This document shows positions 34,775-45,300 of a stretch of 64,000 bases of DNA, in pieces. Position 1 is the stretch's first letter, and each line of letters starts with the position of its first letter. Origin of the DNA: Methylobacterium cerastii (GTDB taxonomy: Bacteria > Pseudomonadota > Alphaproteobacteria > Rhizobiales > Beijerinckiaceae); assembly GCF_022179125.1 (NCBI RefSeq), contig NZ_BPQG01000044.1, positions 1-64,000 on the forward strand, given 5' to 3'. The notes beneath the pieces were generated by a model, which ran no database searches, was not told the origin of the DNA, and worked only from the letters and a program-made list of their open reading frames with translations. Position numbers and translations under genes: made by a program.

Positions 34775-34870
34775 GCCCCCTCTCCCATGGGGAGAGGGTT
34801 GGGGTGAGGGGCGTGACCTCTCCGGTGCGTTCTCATCCCTCACTCTGTCCCTCTCCCGCCCGGGAGAGGG
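34775..34870. repeat. Short relative of the palindromic repeat
   Basis: Two REP-like hairpins in the spacer before yejE: CCCCTCTCCCATGGGGAGAG (near 34778-34797), followed by GGGGTGAGGGG, and CCCTCTCCCGCCCGGGAGAG (near 34850-34868). They share the terminal motif of the ~200-bp repeats but lack the long GAAGCCGAAGC arms. Confidence 0.65.
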
Positions 34871-34944
34871 GACCCGCGATCCGATCCGAAGGCTCGGAGG
34901 GAGGTGTGAGCCTGCGCGACCGGCGATGCGCGTGCGAATGCCGA

Positions 34945-35397
34945 TCAGCCGTCGATCCGCACGGCGGTGCCGTCGATCTCGTTGGGGCGGACGCCGCCGT
35001 TGCGCTCCATCCACCGGCGGAGCAGGCGGACGTTGCGGCGGTTGGCCTTGAAGGCCGCGTCGAACAGGTCGCCGGCGAGCGGCACGATGCCGATCGCGCC
35101 GTCGAAGGCGACGTTCAGCGCCATCCGGGCGATCAGCCAGCGCGGCGCGCCGATGCGGCGGGCCTCTGCGACGATGTAGGACGAGATCACCATGCCGGCG
35201 ATGTCGCCAACGATCGGCACGAGCCCGATCACCGCCTCCAACCCGACCCGCCGGTTGATGCCGGGGATCAGGAAGGCGGAATCGAGCAGGTGCGCCAGCG
35301 CCTCGAGCCGGGCGAGCGTCGCCTCGCGGCTCTGGTCGCCGACGCGCAGCGTCGTGCCCGCACGCCAGCTCTGGGAGAAGGTCTGCGAGGAATCCAT
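34945..35397 (-). CDS. DUF4112-domain protein
   Basis: A 150-residue protein with two hydrophobic segments in the DUF4112 pattern (LAHLLDSAFLIPGINRRVGLEAVIGLVPIVGD ... GAIGIVPLAGDLFDAAFKANRRN). The repeated GxVPxxGD motif is the mark of the family, which is widespread and functionally uncharacterised and probably membrane-associated. ATG 35397 begins MDSSQTFSQ. It precedes the yejE gene by 211 bp with repeat DNA between, so joint function is not implied. Confidence 0.85.
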   Translation of the reverse strand: MDSSQTFSQSWRAGTTLRVGDQSREATLARLEALAHLLDSAFLIPGINRRVGLEAVIGLVPIVGDIAGMVISSYIVAEARRIGAPRWLIARMALNVAFDGAIGIVPLAGDLFDAAFKANRRNVRLLRRWMERNGGVRPNEIDGTAVRIDG

Positions 35398-35493
35398 CGG
35401 GGGAGTCCGGTGAGCGGGGGGTGCCATCCGCGAAGATGTGGCGCCGCGACCCGGTTCCGGCAAGGATGTGGGCGGATGCCCGGCCCAGCTCCC

Positions 35494-36663
35494 TCACGCG
35501 GCCACCCGCCGGACCCCGGAGAGGCGGTCGAGCGCCGCGTCGAGCGGCGCGTCGGCCTTGGCGAAGCAGAGCCTCACGAGGTGGCGCACCGCCGCGTCAG
35601 GATAGAACGCGCTTACCGGGATCGCCGCGACGCGATGGTCACGCACCAACGCCTCGCAGAAGGCGACGTCGTCCGCAGGCACTCGCCCTGATTGTCCGAG
35701 CTCGGTGATGTCGACGTTGAGGAACCACGTCGCCTGCGCCGGCAGCACCGTGAAGCCGAGATGCCGGAGGCCGTCGGCGAGCCGGTCGCGCGAGCGGGCG
35801 TAGCCCACCCGCATGTCGGAAAAGTACGAATCCTCCTTGGCGAGGCCGAAGGCCACCGCCTCCTGCAGGTTCGGCGGGGTGGTGAAGGTGAGGAATTGGT
35901 GCGCCTTGGCGAGGGTGCGCATCAGCCCAGGCCCGGCCATCACGAACCCGACCTTCCAACCGGTGAGCGAGAAGATCTTGCCGGCCGAGCCGACCTTCAC
36001 CGTGCGCTCCCGCATGCCGGGCAGCGCCATCAGCGGCCGGTGGCGGGCGCCGTCGAACACCACGTGCTCCCAGACCTCGTCGCACAGCGCGATCACGTTG
36101 TGGCGGACGCAGAACGCGGCCAGCATCGCGAGGTCGTCGGCCCCGAACAGGGTGGCGCTCGGGTTCAGCGGGTTGTTGAGCAGCACCACCTTCGTGCGCG
36201 GCCCGAAGGCGGCGGCCAGCGCCGCCTCGTCGAGGCGGAAGGCGGGGGGCGTCAACGTCACGATCCGGGGCACGCCGCCGGCGCGCAGCACCAGCGGCAG
36301 GTAGGCGTCGTACATCGGCGCGAACAGCACCACCTCGTCGCCGGGCGCGATCAGCGCCAGCAGCGCGCCGGCCAGCGCCTCGGTCGCGCCCGAGGTCACC
36401 ATCACCTCGGTCTCGGGATCGAGGGCGAGCCCCTGGTGGCGGGCGTAATGCGCCGCCACCGCCGCGCGCAAGGATGGAAGCCCCATCATCGGCGGATATT
36501 GGTTCGAGCCTTCGACGAGCGCCCGGGCCCCGTGCGCGCGCATGTCGGCGGGACCCGGGTCGTCGGGAAACCCCTGCCCGAGGTTGATCGCGCCGTGCTC
36601 GCGCGCGAGCCGCGACATCGTCTCGAACACCGTGGTCGGGAGGCCGGAGAAGACCGGGTTCAT
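35494..36663 (-). CDS. PLP-dependent aminotransferase (class I/II, methionine/kynurenine-type)
   Basis: A 389-residue cytosolic aminotransferase. Visible: INLGQGFPDDPGP near the N-terminus, NQYPPMMGLPSLRAAVA, PGDEVVLFAPMYDAY, NNPLNPSATLF, CDEVWEHVVFDG, and the Schiff-base Lys in VGSAGKIFSLTGWKVGF. These blocks are shared by YbdL-type methionine aminotransferase and kynurenine aminotransferase; the sequence does not decide the amino acid. ATG 36663 begins MNPVFSGLP. It stands alone; a candidate small RNA follows on the opposite strand. Confidence 0.92.
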   Translation of the reverse strand: MNPVFSGLPTTVFETMSRLAREHGAINLGQGFPDDPGPADMRAHGARALVEGSNQYPPMMGLPSLRAAVAAHYARHQGLALDPETEVMVTSGATEALAGALLALIAPGDEVVLFAPMYDAYLPLVLRAGGVPRIVTLTPPAFRLDEAALAAAFGPRTKVVLLNNPLNPSATLFGADDLAMLAAFCVRHNVIALCDEVWEHVVFDGARHRPLMALPGMRERTVKVGSAGKIFSLTGWKVGFVMAGPGLMRTLAKAHQFLTFTTPPNLQEAVAFGLAKEDSYFSDMRVGYARSRDRLADGLRHLGFTVLPAQATWFLNVDITELGQSGRVPADDVAFCEALVRDHRVAAIPVSAFYPDAAVRHLVRLCFAKADAPLDAALDRLSGVRRVAA

Positions 36664-36809
36664 GCGGGGCGTGGGGTGGACATCGGCCGGGTGATACCAT
36701 GGCCCGAAGCGCCGGCGAAACGTGCGCGAGCGCACGCGGCCACCGCGACCCGCCGGGCCGGACGGCTGACGAATGTTGACATTCATCAGCCGTGAGGTAG
36801 CTTTCAGAC

Positions 36810-36918
36810 ACACGGCCGGTACGGCGCCGGCGGGGTTGGAACTCCGCCCCCTCGTTCCGATCCTGCCAGGCGCCGGACCGATCGTCGCGAGGCCCGCCAA
36901 TTCGTTGGCGGGCCTTTT
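36810..36918 (+). ncRNA. Candidate small RNA with intrinsic terminator
   Basis: TTGACA (36776-36781) and a weaker TAGCTT (36798-36803, spacing 16) form a possible promoter. About 110 bases on is a strong terminator: GGCCCGCCAA (36891-36900), TTCG loop, TTGGCGGGCC (36905-36914), TTTT. Between them there is no open frame, and the stretch around 36825-36855 can fold (GGCGGGG / CTCCGCC). No known RNA family is recognised, and it is not a tRNA. Confidence 0.4.
36891..36918 (+). terminator. Rho-independent terminator with UUCG loop
   Basis: A perfect 10-bp stem closed by TTCG and followed by TTTT. No coding gene on the + strand leads into it, so it probably ends a noncoding transcript. Confidence 0.8.
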
Positions 36919-36963
36919 CGCGTTATGGCCTCTGCCAGATGCAACGGATCGCCGGAGCCTGCC

Positions 36964-37104
36964 ATGTCCACCCGCCGCGCGCTCGCGCTGGCCTTCGCCT
37001 TCGGTGCCTTCGGACTCGGCCTGCGGCTCGCCGTCCCCGTGGCGCCGGTCGACGAGTCCTATCGCGACGTGGTGCGGTACTACCGCGCGCTGGAGCGTCC
37101 CTGA
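36964..37104 (+). CDS. Small hydrophobic-start protein, 46 residues
   Basis: ATG 36964 is preceded by GGAG six bases upstream. The product starts MSTRRALALAFAFGAFGLGL, a signal-like or membrane segment, and ends with a charged tail (DESYRDVVRYYRALERP). No family recognised. The following 289 bp (37105-37393) to the efflux operon hold no gene and probably the operon promoter. Confidence 0.45.
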   Translation: MSTRRALALAFAFGAFGLGLRLAVPVAPVDESYRDVVRYYRALERP

Positions 37105-37393
37105 GGTGCCAGCAACAGCGCCGAAACATCGGCGCCGTACTGACGACGCATTGCGAAGCGAAGGCTCGGGTCGGCGAAAGCTCGGACCCACGCCGAGAAC
37201 CGGGCCGCTCCGAGCGCGGGTGCCGCAGGGCGCGGGCCGTTCGGATGCCGTACAGGCGATCGAGGCCAAGGTGCTGGGCCAGGGTGCCGGATTCGCCCCG
37301 CGCGCCGACGAACGGTCGGCCCGCGGACGAAAACAGCGAGAGGATAGGGCGCGACACGGGCGCGGCGGCGTCCGGAACGTGGTCTAATCAGGC

Positions 37394-38719
37394 ATGAACG
37401 AGAGCTCACCCATCCGCACGGACACGGCGCGCGCGTTCCAGCCGGATCCGGTCGCGTCGCCTGCGAAGACGCGGCGGTTCCGCCCATTGCGCTGGATGCT
37501 GCTGCTTCTGGCTCTGCTGGCGGCCGGCGCGATGGCCCACCGCTGGTACGACGGGCGCACGCAGGTCGCCGGCGGCCCCGGCGAGACCCAGGGCAGGGGC
37601 GGACGGGGCGGCGGCAAGCGCGGCGGCATGGACGTGCCCCAGGCGGTCGGCATCGCGCAGGTCGTCACCGGCGACATCCCGGTGGTGCTCCAGGGGCTCG
37701 GCACCGTCACGCCGCTGGCCACCGTCACCGTGAAATCGCAGATCAGCGGCTATCTCACCGAGATCGGGTTCCGCGAGGGCCAGACCGTGAAGAAGGGCGA
37801 CTACCTCGCCCAGATCGACGCGCGGCCCTACGAGGCGTTGCTCGCCCAGTACCAGGGCCAGCTCGCCCGCGACCAGGCCCTGCTGCAGAACTCGAAGCTC
37901 GACCTCGCCCGCTTCCAGCGCCTCGCCCAGCAAGACTCGATCTCGAAGCAGAACGTCGACACCCAGGGCGCCCTGGTGAAGCAGAACGAGGGCACGGTCG
38001 CCTCCGACCAGGCCCTCGTCGACCAGCAGCGCCTCAACATCGCCTATGCCCGCATCGTCTCGCCGGTGGAGGGCCGGGTCGGCCTGCGCCAGGTCGACCA
38101 GGGCAACTACATCACCGCGGCCTCGACCAGCATCGTCGTCGTCACGCAGCTCCACCCGATCTCGGTGGTGTTCACCCTGCCCGAGGACGACGTCTCGCGG
38201 GTGATGCGCCGGGTGCGCGCCGGCGCCAAGCTCGTGGTCCGCGCCTACGACCGGGGCGACGCCCACGAGATCGCCACCGGCACCCTCGACACGGTCGACA
38301 ACCAGATCGACGTCACCACCGGCACGGTGAAGCTGCGCGCCCTGTTCGAGAACAAGGACGAGGAGCTGTTTCCGAACCAGTTCGTCAACGCCAAGCTCAC
38401 CGTCGACACGGTGGCGAACGCGGCTCTGGTCCCCAACGCGGCGATCCTGCAGGGCACCCCCGGCACCTACGTCTACCTGATGGACGGCGACGCCAAGGTC
38501 ACGGTCCGCCCGATCAAGACCGGCGAGACCGACGGGACCAAGACCGTCGTGCTCTCCGGCCTGCAAGCTGGCGACCGCATCGTCACCGACGGCACCGACC
38601 GCCTGCGCGACGGCGCCCCGGTTCGGATCACGGAAGGCGTCGACGGCCAGAAGGTGACGCCTGCGGAGGCGCCTGCCGGCACCGAGCAGAAGCGCGGCCG
38701 CCGGCGGCAGCAACCGTGA
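37394..38719 (+). CDS. RND efflux periplasmic adaptor (MdtA-like)
   Basis: The membrane-fusion protein that bridges the inner-membrane pump and the outer-membrane channel. It has 441 residues: an N-terminal anchor helix (about 34-48), a Gly-rich linker, a lipoyl half-motif (VTVKSQISGYLTEIGFREGQTVKKGDYLAQIDARPYEA), a helical hairpin (about 145-215), the second lipoyl half and beta-barrel (RIVSPVEGRVGLRQVDQGNYI), and the membrane-proximal domain. It is first in a four-gene operon with two RND pumps and a channel, the mdtABC layout. A copy of the palindromic repeat follows directly. The natural substrate is not visible; MdtABC pumps in enterics export bile salts and novobiocin. Confidence 0.93.
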   Translation: MNESSPIRTDTARAFQPDPVASPAKTRRFRPLRWMLLLLALLAAGAMAHRWYDGRTQVAGGPGETQGRGGRGGGKRGGMDVPQAVGIAQVVTGDIPVVLQGLGTVTPLATVTVKSQISGYLTEIGFREGQTVKKGDYLAQIDARPYEALLAQYQGQLARDQALLQNSKLDLARFQRLAQQDSISKQNVDTQGALVKQNEGTVASDQALVDQQRLNIAYARIVSPVEGRVGLRQVDQGNYITAASTSIVVVTQLHPISVVFTLPEDDVSRVMRRVRAGAKLVVRAYDRGDAHEIATGTLDTVDNQIDVTTGTVKLRALFENKDEELFPNQFVNAKLTVDTVANAALVPNAAILQGTPGTYVYLMDGDAKVTVRPIKTGETDGTKTVVLSGLQAGDRIVTDGTDRLRDGAPVRITEGVDGQKVTPAEAPAGTEQKRGRRRQQP

Positions 38720-38743
38720 GCATCGGGGTTCAGGACGCGCACC

Positions 38744-38934
38744 TCCCCTCTCCCCGCGGGCGGGGAGAGGCCCGCAAGGACTTCGTCGTCCGTGCGGGAA
38801 GCGAAGGCGCAGCCGAAGCGATGGTGAGGGGGAGTTTCCTCCGGGCCCGCCCCCTCACCGTCGGCTGCCGCCTCGCTGCGACGACGACGGGGTCGTTGTC
38901 GCCCTCTCCCCGCATGCGGGGCAAGGGGACGCGC
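38744..38934. repeat. Palindromic intergenic repeat, copy C (adaptor/pump junction)
   Basis: About 190 bp filling the 265-bp spacer between the adaptor and first pump genes, in the same orientation as copies A and B. The centre and arms have diverged (CAGCCGAAGCGATGGTGAGG / CCCCTCACCGTCGGCTGCCG), but pairing is kept by matching changes in places. Confidence 0.88.
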
Positions 38935-38984
38935 ACGGGCCGCCGCAGTGATCGCCTCCGCCTGTCCGAGAGTGCGCGGCCGGT

Positions 38985-41900
38985 ATGAACCCCTCCCGCC
39001 TCTTCATCCTCCGCCCGGTCGCGACCACGCTGCTGATGCTGGCGATCCTGATCGTGGGCGGGGTGTCGTACCTGAACCTGCCGGTCTCGGCGCTGCCGTC
39101 GGTCGACTACCCGACGATCCAGGTGCAGACGTTCTATCCCGGCGCCAGCCCCGAGGTGATGACCTCGGCCGTCACCGCGCCGCTGGAGCGGCAGTTCGGG
39201 CAGCTGGCCAACCTCAACCAGATGACTTCGCAGTCTTCGGCCGGCGCCTCGGTCGTGACCTTGCAGTTCAACCTGGACCTGCCGCTCGACATCGCCGAGC
39301 AGCAGGTCCAGGCGGCGATCAACGCCGCCGGCAACCTGCTGCCGTCCGACCTTCCGGCGCCGCCGATCTACGCCAAGGTCAACCCGGCCGACGCGCCGGT
39401 GATCACGCTAGCGCTCACCTCCAAGACCCTGCCGCTGACGCAGGTGCGGGACCTCGCCGAGACGCGCCTCGCCCAGAAGATCAGCCAAGTGGCCGGCGTC
39501 GGCCTGGTGAGCATCTCCGGCGGCCAGCGGCCGGCGGTGCGGGTGCGGTTCAACGCGCGGGCGCTCGCGGCCTACGGCCTGAACATCGACGACCTGCGCA
39601 CCACGATCACCAACCTCAACGTCAACACGCCGAAGGGCACCATCGACGGCCCGAAGCAGTCCTACGCGATCAACGCCAACGACCAGATCCAGGACCCGAA
39701 GGCCTACGACGACGCGATCATCGCCTACAAGAACGGCGCGCCGGTGAAGATGTCGGACGTGGCCGACGTGGTGCAGGGGCCGGAAAACACCAAGCTCGGC
39801 GCCTGGGCCGACGAGACGCCGGCGATCATCCTCAACATCCAGCGCCAGCCCGGCGCCAACGTCATCGCGACGGTCGACAAGATCAAGGCGCTGCTACCGC
39901 AGCTCCAGGGCACCCTGCCGGGCGCGATCCAGGTCAGCCTCCTCACCGACCGCACGGTGACGATCCGGGCGTCCGTCGAGGACGTGCAGTTCGAGCTCGG
40001 CCTCGCCATCGCCCTCGTGGTGCTGGTGATCTTCCTGTTCCTGCGCAGCCTGTCGGCGACACTGATCCCGAGCCTGTCGGTGCCGCTGTCGCTGATCGGC
40101 GCGCTCTCGGTGATGGACCTCTACGGCTTCTCCCTCGACAACCTGTCGCTGATGGCGCTCACCATCGCCACCGGCTTCGTCGTCGACGACGCCATCGTGG
40201 TGATCGAGAACATCGCCCGCCACGTCGAGGACGGCGATTCTCCCCTCGAAGCCGCGCTCAAGGGCAGCCGCGAGATCGGTTTCACCATCATCTCGCTCAC
40301 CGTCTCGCTGATCGCGGTGCTGATCCCGCTGCTGTTCATGGGCGACGTGGTCGGGCGCCTGTTCCACGAATTCGCGATCACGCTGGCTGCCACCATCATC
40401 ATCTCGGCGGTGGTGTCGCTGACGCTGGTGCCGATGCTGTGCGCGCGCCTGCTGAAGCACGTGCCGCACGCCGAGAGCCGCCGCCGCGAGGGCGTCCTCG
40501 GGCGGATGGGCCGGCGCGCCACCGAAGGCACCATCGCGGCCTACGGCCGGGCGCTGCGGGTGGTGCTCGACCACCAGGGCGTGACGCTGCTCGTCACCCT
40601 CGCGACCGTCGCGCTCACCGCCTTCCTGTTCGTGACGATCCCCAAGGGGTTCTTCCCGGTGCAGGACACCGGCGTGATCCAGGGGATCACGCAAGGCGAC
40701 CAGACCCTCTCCTACGCGGCCATGGCCGAGCGGCAGCAACGCATCGCGAGCCTGATCCTCAAGGACCCGGACGTCGCCAACCTGTCCTCGTTCATCGGCG
40801 TCGACGGCCAGAACGTGACGTTGAACTCAGGGAGGTTCCTAATCAACCTGAAGCCGCAGGCCGAGCGGACCGAGCGGGCCGGCGCCATCATCCGCCGCAT
40901 CCAGGCGGCCACCGCGGATGTCGCGGGCCTGCGCCTCTACATGCAGCCGGTGCAGGACCTGACGATCGACACCGCGGTCTCGGCGACGCAATACCAGGTG
41001 ATCCTGGAGACCCCGAACCTCGAGGATTTCGAGACCTGGGTGCCGCGCTTCACCGACGCGCTGTCGAAGTCGCCGGTGGTGGCCGACGTGGCCAGCGACC
41101 ACCAGGGCCAGGGCCTGGCCGCCTACGTGACCATCGACCGGCCGACGGCGGGGCGCTACGGCATCACGCCCGCCACCATCGACAACGCGCTCTACGACGC
41201 CTTCGGCCAGCGCATCATCTCGACGATCTTCACCCAGTCGAACCAGTACCGGGTGATCCTGGAGGCCGACCCGGACCTGCACCGGACCATCGCCAGCCTC
41301 GACGCGATCTACCTGCCCTCCTCCACTGCGACCAGCGGGCAGGTGCCGCTCTCGGCGGTCGCCCGGATCAGCGAGCGCCGGGCGCCGCTGCTGATCTCCC
41401 ATCTCGGCCAGTTCCCGGCCACCACCGTGTCGTTCAACCTCGCGCCGGGCGCGGCGCTCGGCCAGGCCGTCGACGCGGTGGAGGAGGCGCGAAAAAGCAT
41501 CGACCTGCCGCCGAGCTTTCGCGTGGTGCCCCAGGGCTCGGTCTTCGCCTTCCAGTCGGCGCTCGGCAACGAGCTGTTCCTGGTGATGGCGGCGATCGTC
41601 ACCGTCTACATCGTGCTCGGCGTGCTCTACGAGAGCTTCATCCACCCGATCACCATCCTCTCGACGCTGCCCTCGGCGGGGATCGGCGCGCTCCTCGGGT
41701 TGATGATCTTCGGGCTCTCCCTCGACATCATCGCGATCATCGGCATCGTGCTCCTGATCGGTATCGTGAAGAAGAACGCGATCATGATGATCGACTTCGC
41801 GCTCCAGGCCGAGCGCGAGGAGGGCATGGCCCCGCGCGACGCGATCTACGAGGCCTGCCTGCTGCGCTTCCGCCCGATCCTGATGACGACGCTCGCCGCC

Positions 41901-42116
41901 CTGTTCGCGGCGATCCCGCTGATCGCCGGCACCGGCGTCGGCTCGGAGCTGCGCCAGCCGCTCGGCATCGTCATCGCCGGCGGGCTCATCGTCAGCCAGG
42001 TGCTGACGCTGTTCACGACGCCGGTGATCTACCTGTTCTTCGACCGCCTGGAACGCCGCATCACCGGCCGCCGCGAGCCCGAGCCGGACCTCCCGGCGGG
42101 CGAGGCGCTGCCGTGA
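38985..42116 (+). CDS. RND multidrug efflux pump, MdtB-like
   Basis: A 1043-residue inner-membrane proton/drug antiporter of the HAE1 type. It starts [18 protein letters not shown], an RND N-terminal helix. Two large periplasmic loops alternate with twelve membrane helices. The proton-relay Asp pair in helix 4 is present ([18 protein letters not shown]), as is [10 protein letters not shown]. It shares the MdtB/MdtC pattern rather than AcrB. A second, different RND gene follows, so the functional pump may be a mixed trimer, as shown for MdtBC in E. coli. Confidence 0.94.
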   Translation: MNPSRLFILRPVATTLLMLAILIVGGVSYLNLPVSALPSVDYPTIQVQTFYPGASPEVMTSAVTAPLERQFGQLANLNQMTSQSSAGASVVTLQFNLDLPLDIAEQQVQAAINAAGNLLPSDLPAPPIYAKVNPADAPVITLALTSKTLPLTQVRDLAETRLAQKISQVAGVGLVSISGGQRPAVRVRFNARALAAYGLNIDDLRTTITNLNVNTPKGTIDGPKQSYAINANDQIQDPKAYDDAIIAYKNGAPVKMSDVADVVQGPENTKLGAWADETPAIILNIQRQPGANVIATVDKIKALLPQLQGTLPGAIQVSLLTDRTVTIRASVEDVQFELGLAIALVVLVIFLFLRSLSATLIPSLSVPLSLIGALSVMDLYGFSLDNLSLMALTIATGFVVDDAIVVIENIARHVEDGDSPLEAALKGSREIGFTIISLTVSLIAVLIPLLFMGDVVGRLFHEFAITLAATIIISAVVSLTLVPMLCARLLKHVPHAESRRREGVLGRMGRRATEGTIAAYGRALRVVLDHQGVTLLVTLATVALTAFLFVTIPKGFFPVQDTGVIQGITQGDQTLSYAAMAERQQRIASLILKDPDVANLSSFIGVDGQNVTLNSGRFLINLKPQAERTERAGAIIRRIQAATADVAGLRLYMQPVQDLTIDTAVSATQYQVILETPNLEDFETWVPRFTDALSKSPVVADVASDHQGQGLAAYVTIDRPTAGRYGITPATIDNALYDAFGQRIISTIFTQSNQYRVILEADPDLHRTIASLDAIYLPSSTATSGQVPLSAVARISERRAPLLISHLGQFPATTVSFNLAPGAALGQAVDAVEEARKSIDLPPSFRVVPQGSVFAFQSALGNELFLVMAAIVTVYIVLGVLYESFIHPITILSTLPSAGIGALLGLMIFGLSLDIIAIIGIVLLIGIVKKNAIMMIDFALQAEREEGMAPRDAIYEACLLRFRPILMTTLAALFAAIPLIAGTGVGSELRQPLGIVIAGGLIVSQVLTLFTTPVIYLFFDRLERRITGRREPEPDLPAGEALP

Positions 42117-42141
42117 GGGATATCGCAAGGGTTCGACGCAT

Positions 42142-42339
42142 CCCCTCTCCCCGCGTGCGGGGAGAGGGCTTTGCCGACCTTGTCGTCGGCAAAGCGAGGC
42201 GGCAGCCGAAGGTGAGGGGGCTTCGCGGGATGAGCTTCGTCCGTGAACGCCCCCTCACCTTCACTTCGGCTTCGCCTGCGCTCCCCGCATGCACGACAAG
42301 GTGCATGCGGGCCTCTCCCCGCACGCGGGGAGAGGGGGA
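42142..42339. repeat. Palindromic intergenic repeat, copy D (pump/pump junction)
   Basis: About 200 bp between the two pump genes, in the opposite orientation to copies A-C (arm GGCAAAGCGAGGCGGCAGCC first). Terminal hairpins GCGTGCGGGGAGAGG and CTCTCCCCGCACGCGGGGAG are near perfect. It leaves only 25 bp to the stop before and 30 bp to the start after. Confidence 0.88.
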
Positions 42340-42369
42340 CCGCGGCGCACGCCGCGCGGGCCTCCGCCC

Positions 42370-45300
42370 ATGAACATCTCCGAGCCCTTCATCCGGCGCC
42401 CCGTCGCGACGACGCTGCTGACGGTCGGCGTGCTGCTGGCCGGGATCTTCGCGTTCCTGAAGCTGCCGGTGGCGCCGCTGCCGCAGGTGGATTTTCCGGT
42501 GATCCTCGTCCAGGCGCAGATGCCCGGCGCGAGCCCCGAGACCATGGCGGTGACCGTCGCCGCCCCCCTGGAGCGGCGGCTGGGCGCCATCGCAGACGTC
42601 AACGAGATGTCCTCGACGAGCTCCACCGGGAGCGTGCGGATCGTGCTGCTGTTCGGCCTCAGCCGCGACATCGACGGGGCGGCGCGCGACGTGCAGGCGG
42701 CGATCAACGCCGCGCGGGCCGACCTGCCGACGGCGCTCCGCCAGAACCCGACCTACCGGAAGTTCAACCCGGCCGACTCGCCGATCGTCATCCTCGGCAT
42801 GACCTCGGACACGCTGACGCCGGGCCAACTCTACGATGCCGGCGCCACGGTGGTGCAGCAGAAGCTGTCGCAGCTGCCCGGCGTCGGCAACGTCGACATC
42901 GGCGGCTCATCGCTGCCGGCGGTGCGCGTCGAGCTCGATCCGACCGCCCTGTTCCACTACGGCATCGGCCTGGAGGGCATCCGCGCGGGGCTGGCCTCGG
43001 CCAACGCCAACTCGCCCAAAGGCGCGATCGAGGCGGGCGACCGCCGCTACCAGCTCTACGCCAACGACCAGGGCCGCAAAGCGTCCGATTACCGCGACCT
43101 CGTCGTGGCCTACCGCAACGGCGCTGCGGTGAAGCTCACGGATGTCGGCGAGGTGATCGACTCGGTCGAGGACCGGCGCAACCTCGGCGTGGTCAACGGG
43201 CGCCAGGGCGTGCTGCTGTTCGTCTACAAGCAGCCGGGCTCGAACGTCGTCGAGACCATCAACGGGGTGAAGGCGGCGCTGCCGCAGATCGTCTCGGCGC
43301 TGCCGGGCGGCATCGACGTGAAGCTCACCGGCGACCGCAGCGCCACGATCCGGGCGTCGCTCGCCGCCACCGAGGAGACGCTGCTGATCGCCGTCGGCCT
43401 CGTCATCCTGGTGGTGTTCGCGTTCCTGCGCTCGGGGCGTGCCACGCTGATCCCGGCGGTGGCGGTGCCGATCTCGATCGTCGGCACCTTCTCGGTGATG
43501 TACCTGCTGGGCTACTCGCTCAACATCCTGTCGCTGATGGCGCTGATCATCGGCACCGGCTTCGTCGTGGACGACGCCATCGTCGTGCTCGAGAACGTCC
43601 AGCGCCACATCGAGATGGGCAAGTCGCGCATCGAGGCGGCTTTGGTCGGCGCCCGCGAGGTCGGCTTCACCGTGATCTCGATGAGCCTGTCGCTCATCGC
43701 GGTGTTCCTGCCGATCCTGCTGATGGGCGGCCTGGTCGGGCGGATCTTCCAGGAATTCGCCGTGACCCTGTCGCTGGCAATCCTGATCTCGCTGGTGCTC
43801 TCGCTGACCACCACGCCGATGATGTGCGCGCGCTTCCTGCGCCCCGAGACCCATCGTTCGGGCAAGCGCCCCAACATCCTGATCCGCGGCCTGGAGGGCG
43901 CCTTCACCGGGACGCTCAACGCCTACGAGCGCACGTTGCGCGTCGCGCTGGCGCATCCGCGCCTGGTGCTGCTCGTGCTCGCCGCCACGATCGGGCTGAA
44001 CGTCTACCTCTACGTCATCGTGCCGAAGGGCTTCTTCCCCGAGCAGGACACCGGCCAGATGATGGGCGGCATCCAGGCCGACCAGCGCATCTCGTTCCAG
44101 TCGATGGAGAAGAAGCTCAAGGAGGCCGCCGCCATCGTGCAGGCGGACCCGGCGGTGGACAGCGTCGTCGGCTTCACCGGCGGGCGCGGCACCAACTCGG
44201 CCAACGTCTTCGTCGGCCTGAAGCCCGCGGGCGAGCGCGTCTCGATCAGCGAGGTCGCCAACCGTCTGCGCCCGAAGCTGTCGCAGGTGGCCGGTGCGCG
44301 GCTCTACGTCTTCCCGCGCCAGGACCTGCAGATGGGCGGGCGCCAGAGCTTCGCCCAGTACCAATACACCCTGCAGGGCGACAGCGCGGCCGAACTCTAC
44401 GCGGCGGCCCCGAAGCTGGTGCAGGCGTTGCAGAAGGACCCGACGTTTGCCGACGTCACCTCCGACCAGCAGGAGGGTGGGCTGGAGAGCCGGCTGGTGA
44501 TCGATCGCGCCACCGCCTTCCGCTACGGCATCACGCCCGACAAGATCGACAACACCCTCTACGACGCCTTCGGCCAGCGCCAGGTCTCGACGATCTACAA
44601 CCCGCTGAACCAGTACCACGTCGTGATGGAGATCGCGCCGCGCTACCTGGAGAACCCCGAGACCCTCAAGCAGCTCTACGTCTCGACCTCGGGCGGCAAG
44701 GCGCGGGGCTCGGCCACCACCAACGCGGTCGCCGGCACGGTGGCGGCGGCGCCCGCCAGCGCGGTCCCCTCCACGACGGCCGCGGCCGACGCCAGCACCA
44801 ACGCCGCCGCGGTCGCCTCCGATTCCGCCCGGAACGCGGCCGCCAACGCCATCGCCGCCTCGAAGGGCAGCGCGTCTTCGAGCGCGCCGGTCTCGTCGTC
44901 GGTCGAGACGATGGTGCCGCTCTCGGCCTTCACGCGGGTGGAGACCGGCAACGCCCCGGTGCAGGTCAGCCACCAGGGCCTGTTCGTGGCGACGACGATC
45001 TCGTTCAACCTGGCGCCGGGCAAGAGCCTGTCGGACGCCACCGCCGCGATCGACAAGGCGATGTCGGAGTTGCGCCTGCCGGCCACCATCCACGGCGAAT
45101 ATGCGGGCGCTGCCAAGAACTACATCGCCTCGGCCTCGCGCCAGCCGCTGCTGATCCTGGCCGCGATCCTGGCGGTCTACGCGATCCTCGGCATCCTCTA
45201 CGAGAGCTTCGTGCACCCGATCACGATTCTCTCGACGCTGCCCTCGGCGGGCATCGGCGCGCTGCTTGCCCTGCTGGTGACCGGCACCGAGTTCACGATC

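Noticed and set aside
36815-36880. tRNA-like 3' end (GTTCCGATCCTGCCAGGCGCC)
   Set aside because: No matching acceptor, D-arm or anticodon arm at the right distances; the stretch is too short for a tRNA.
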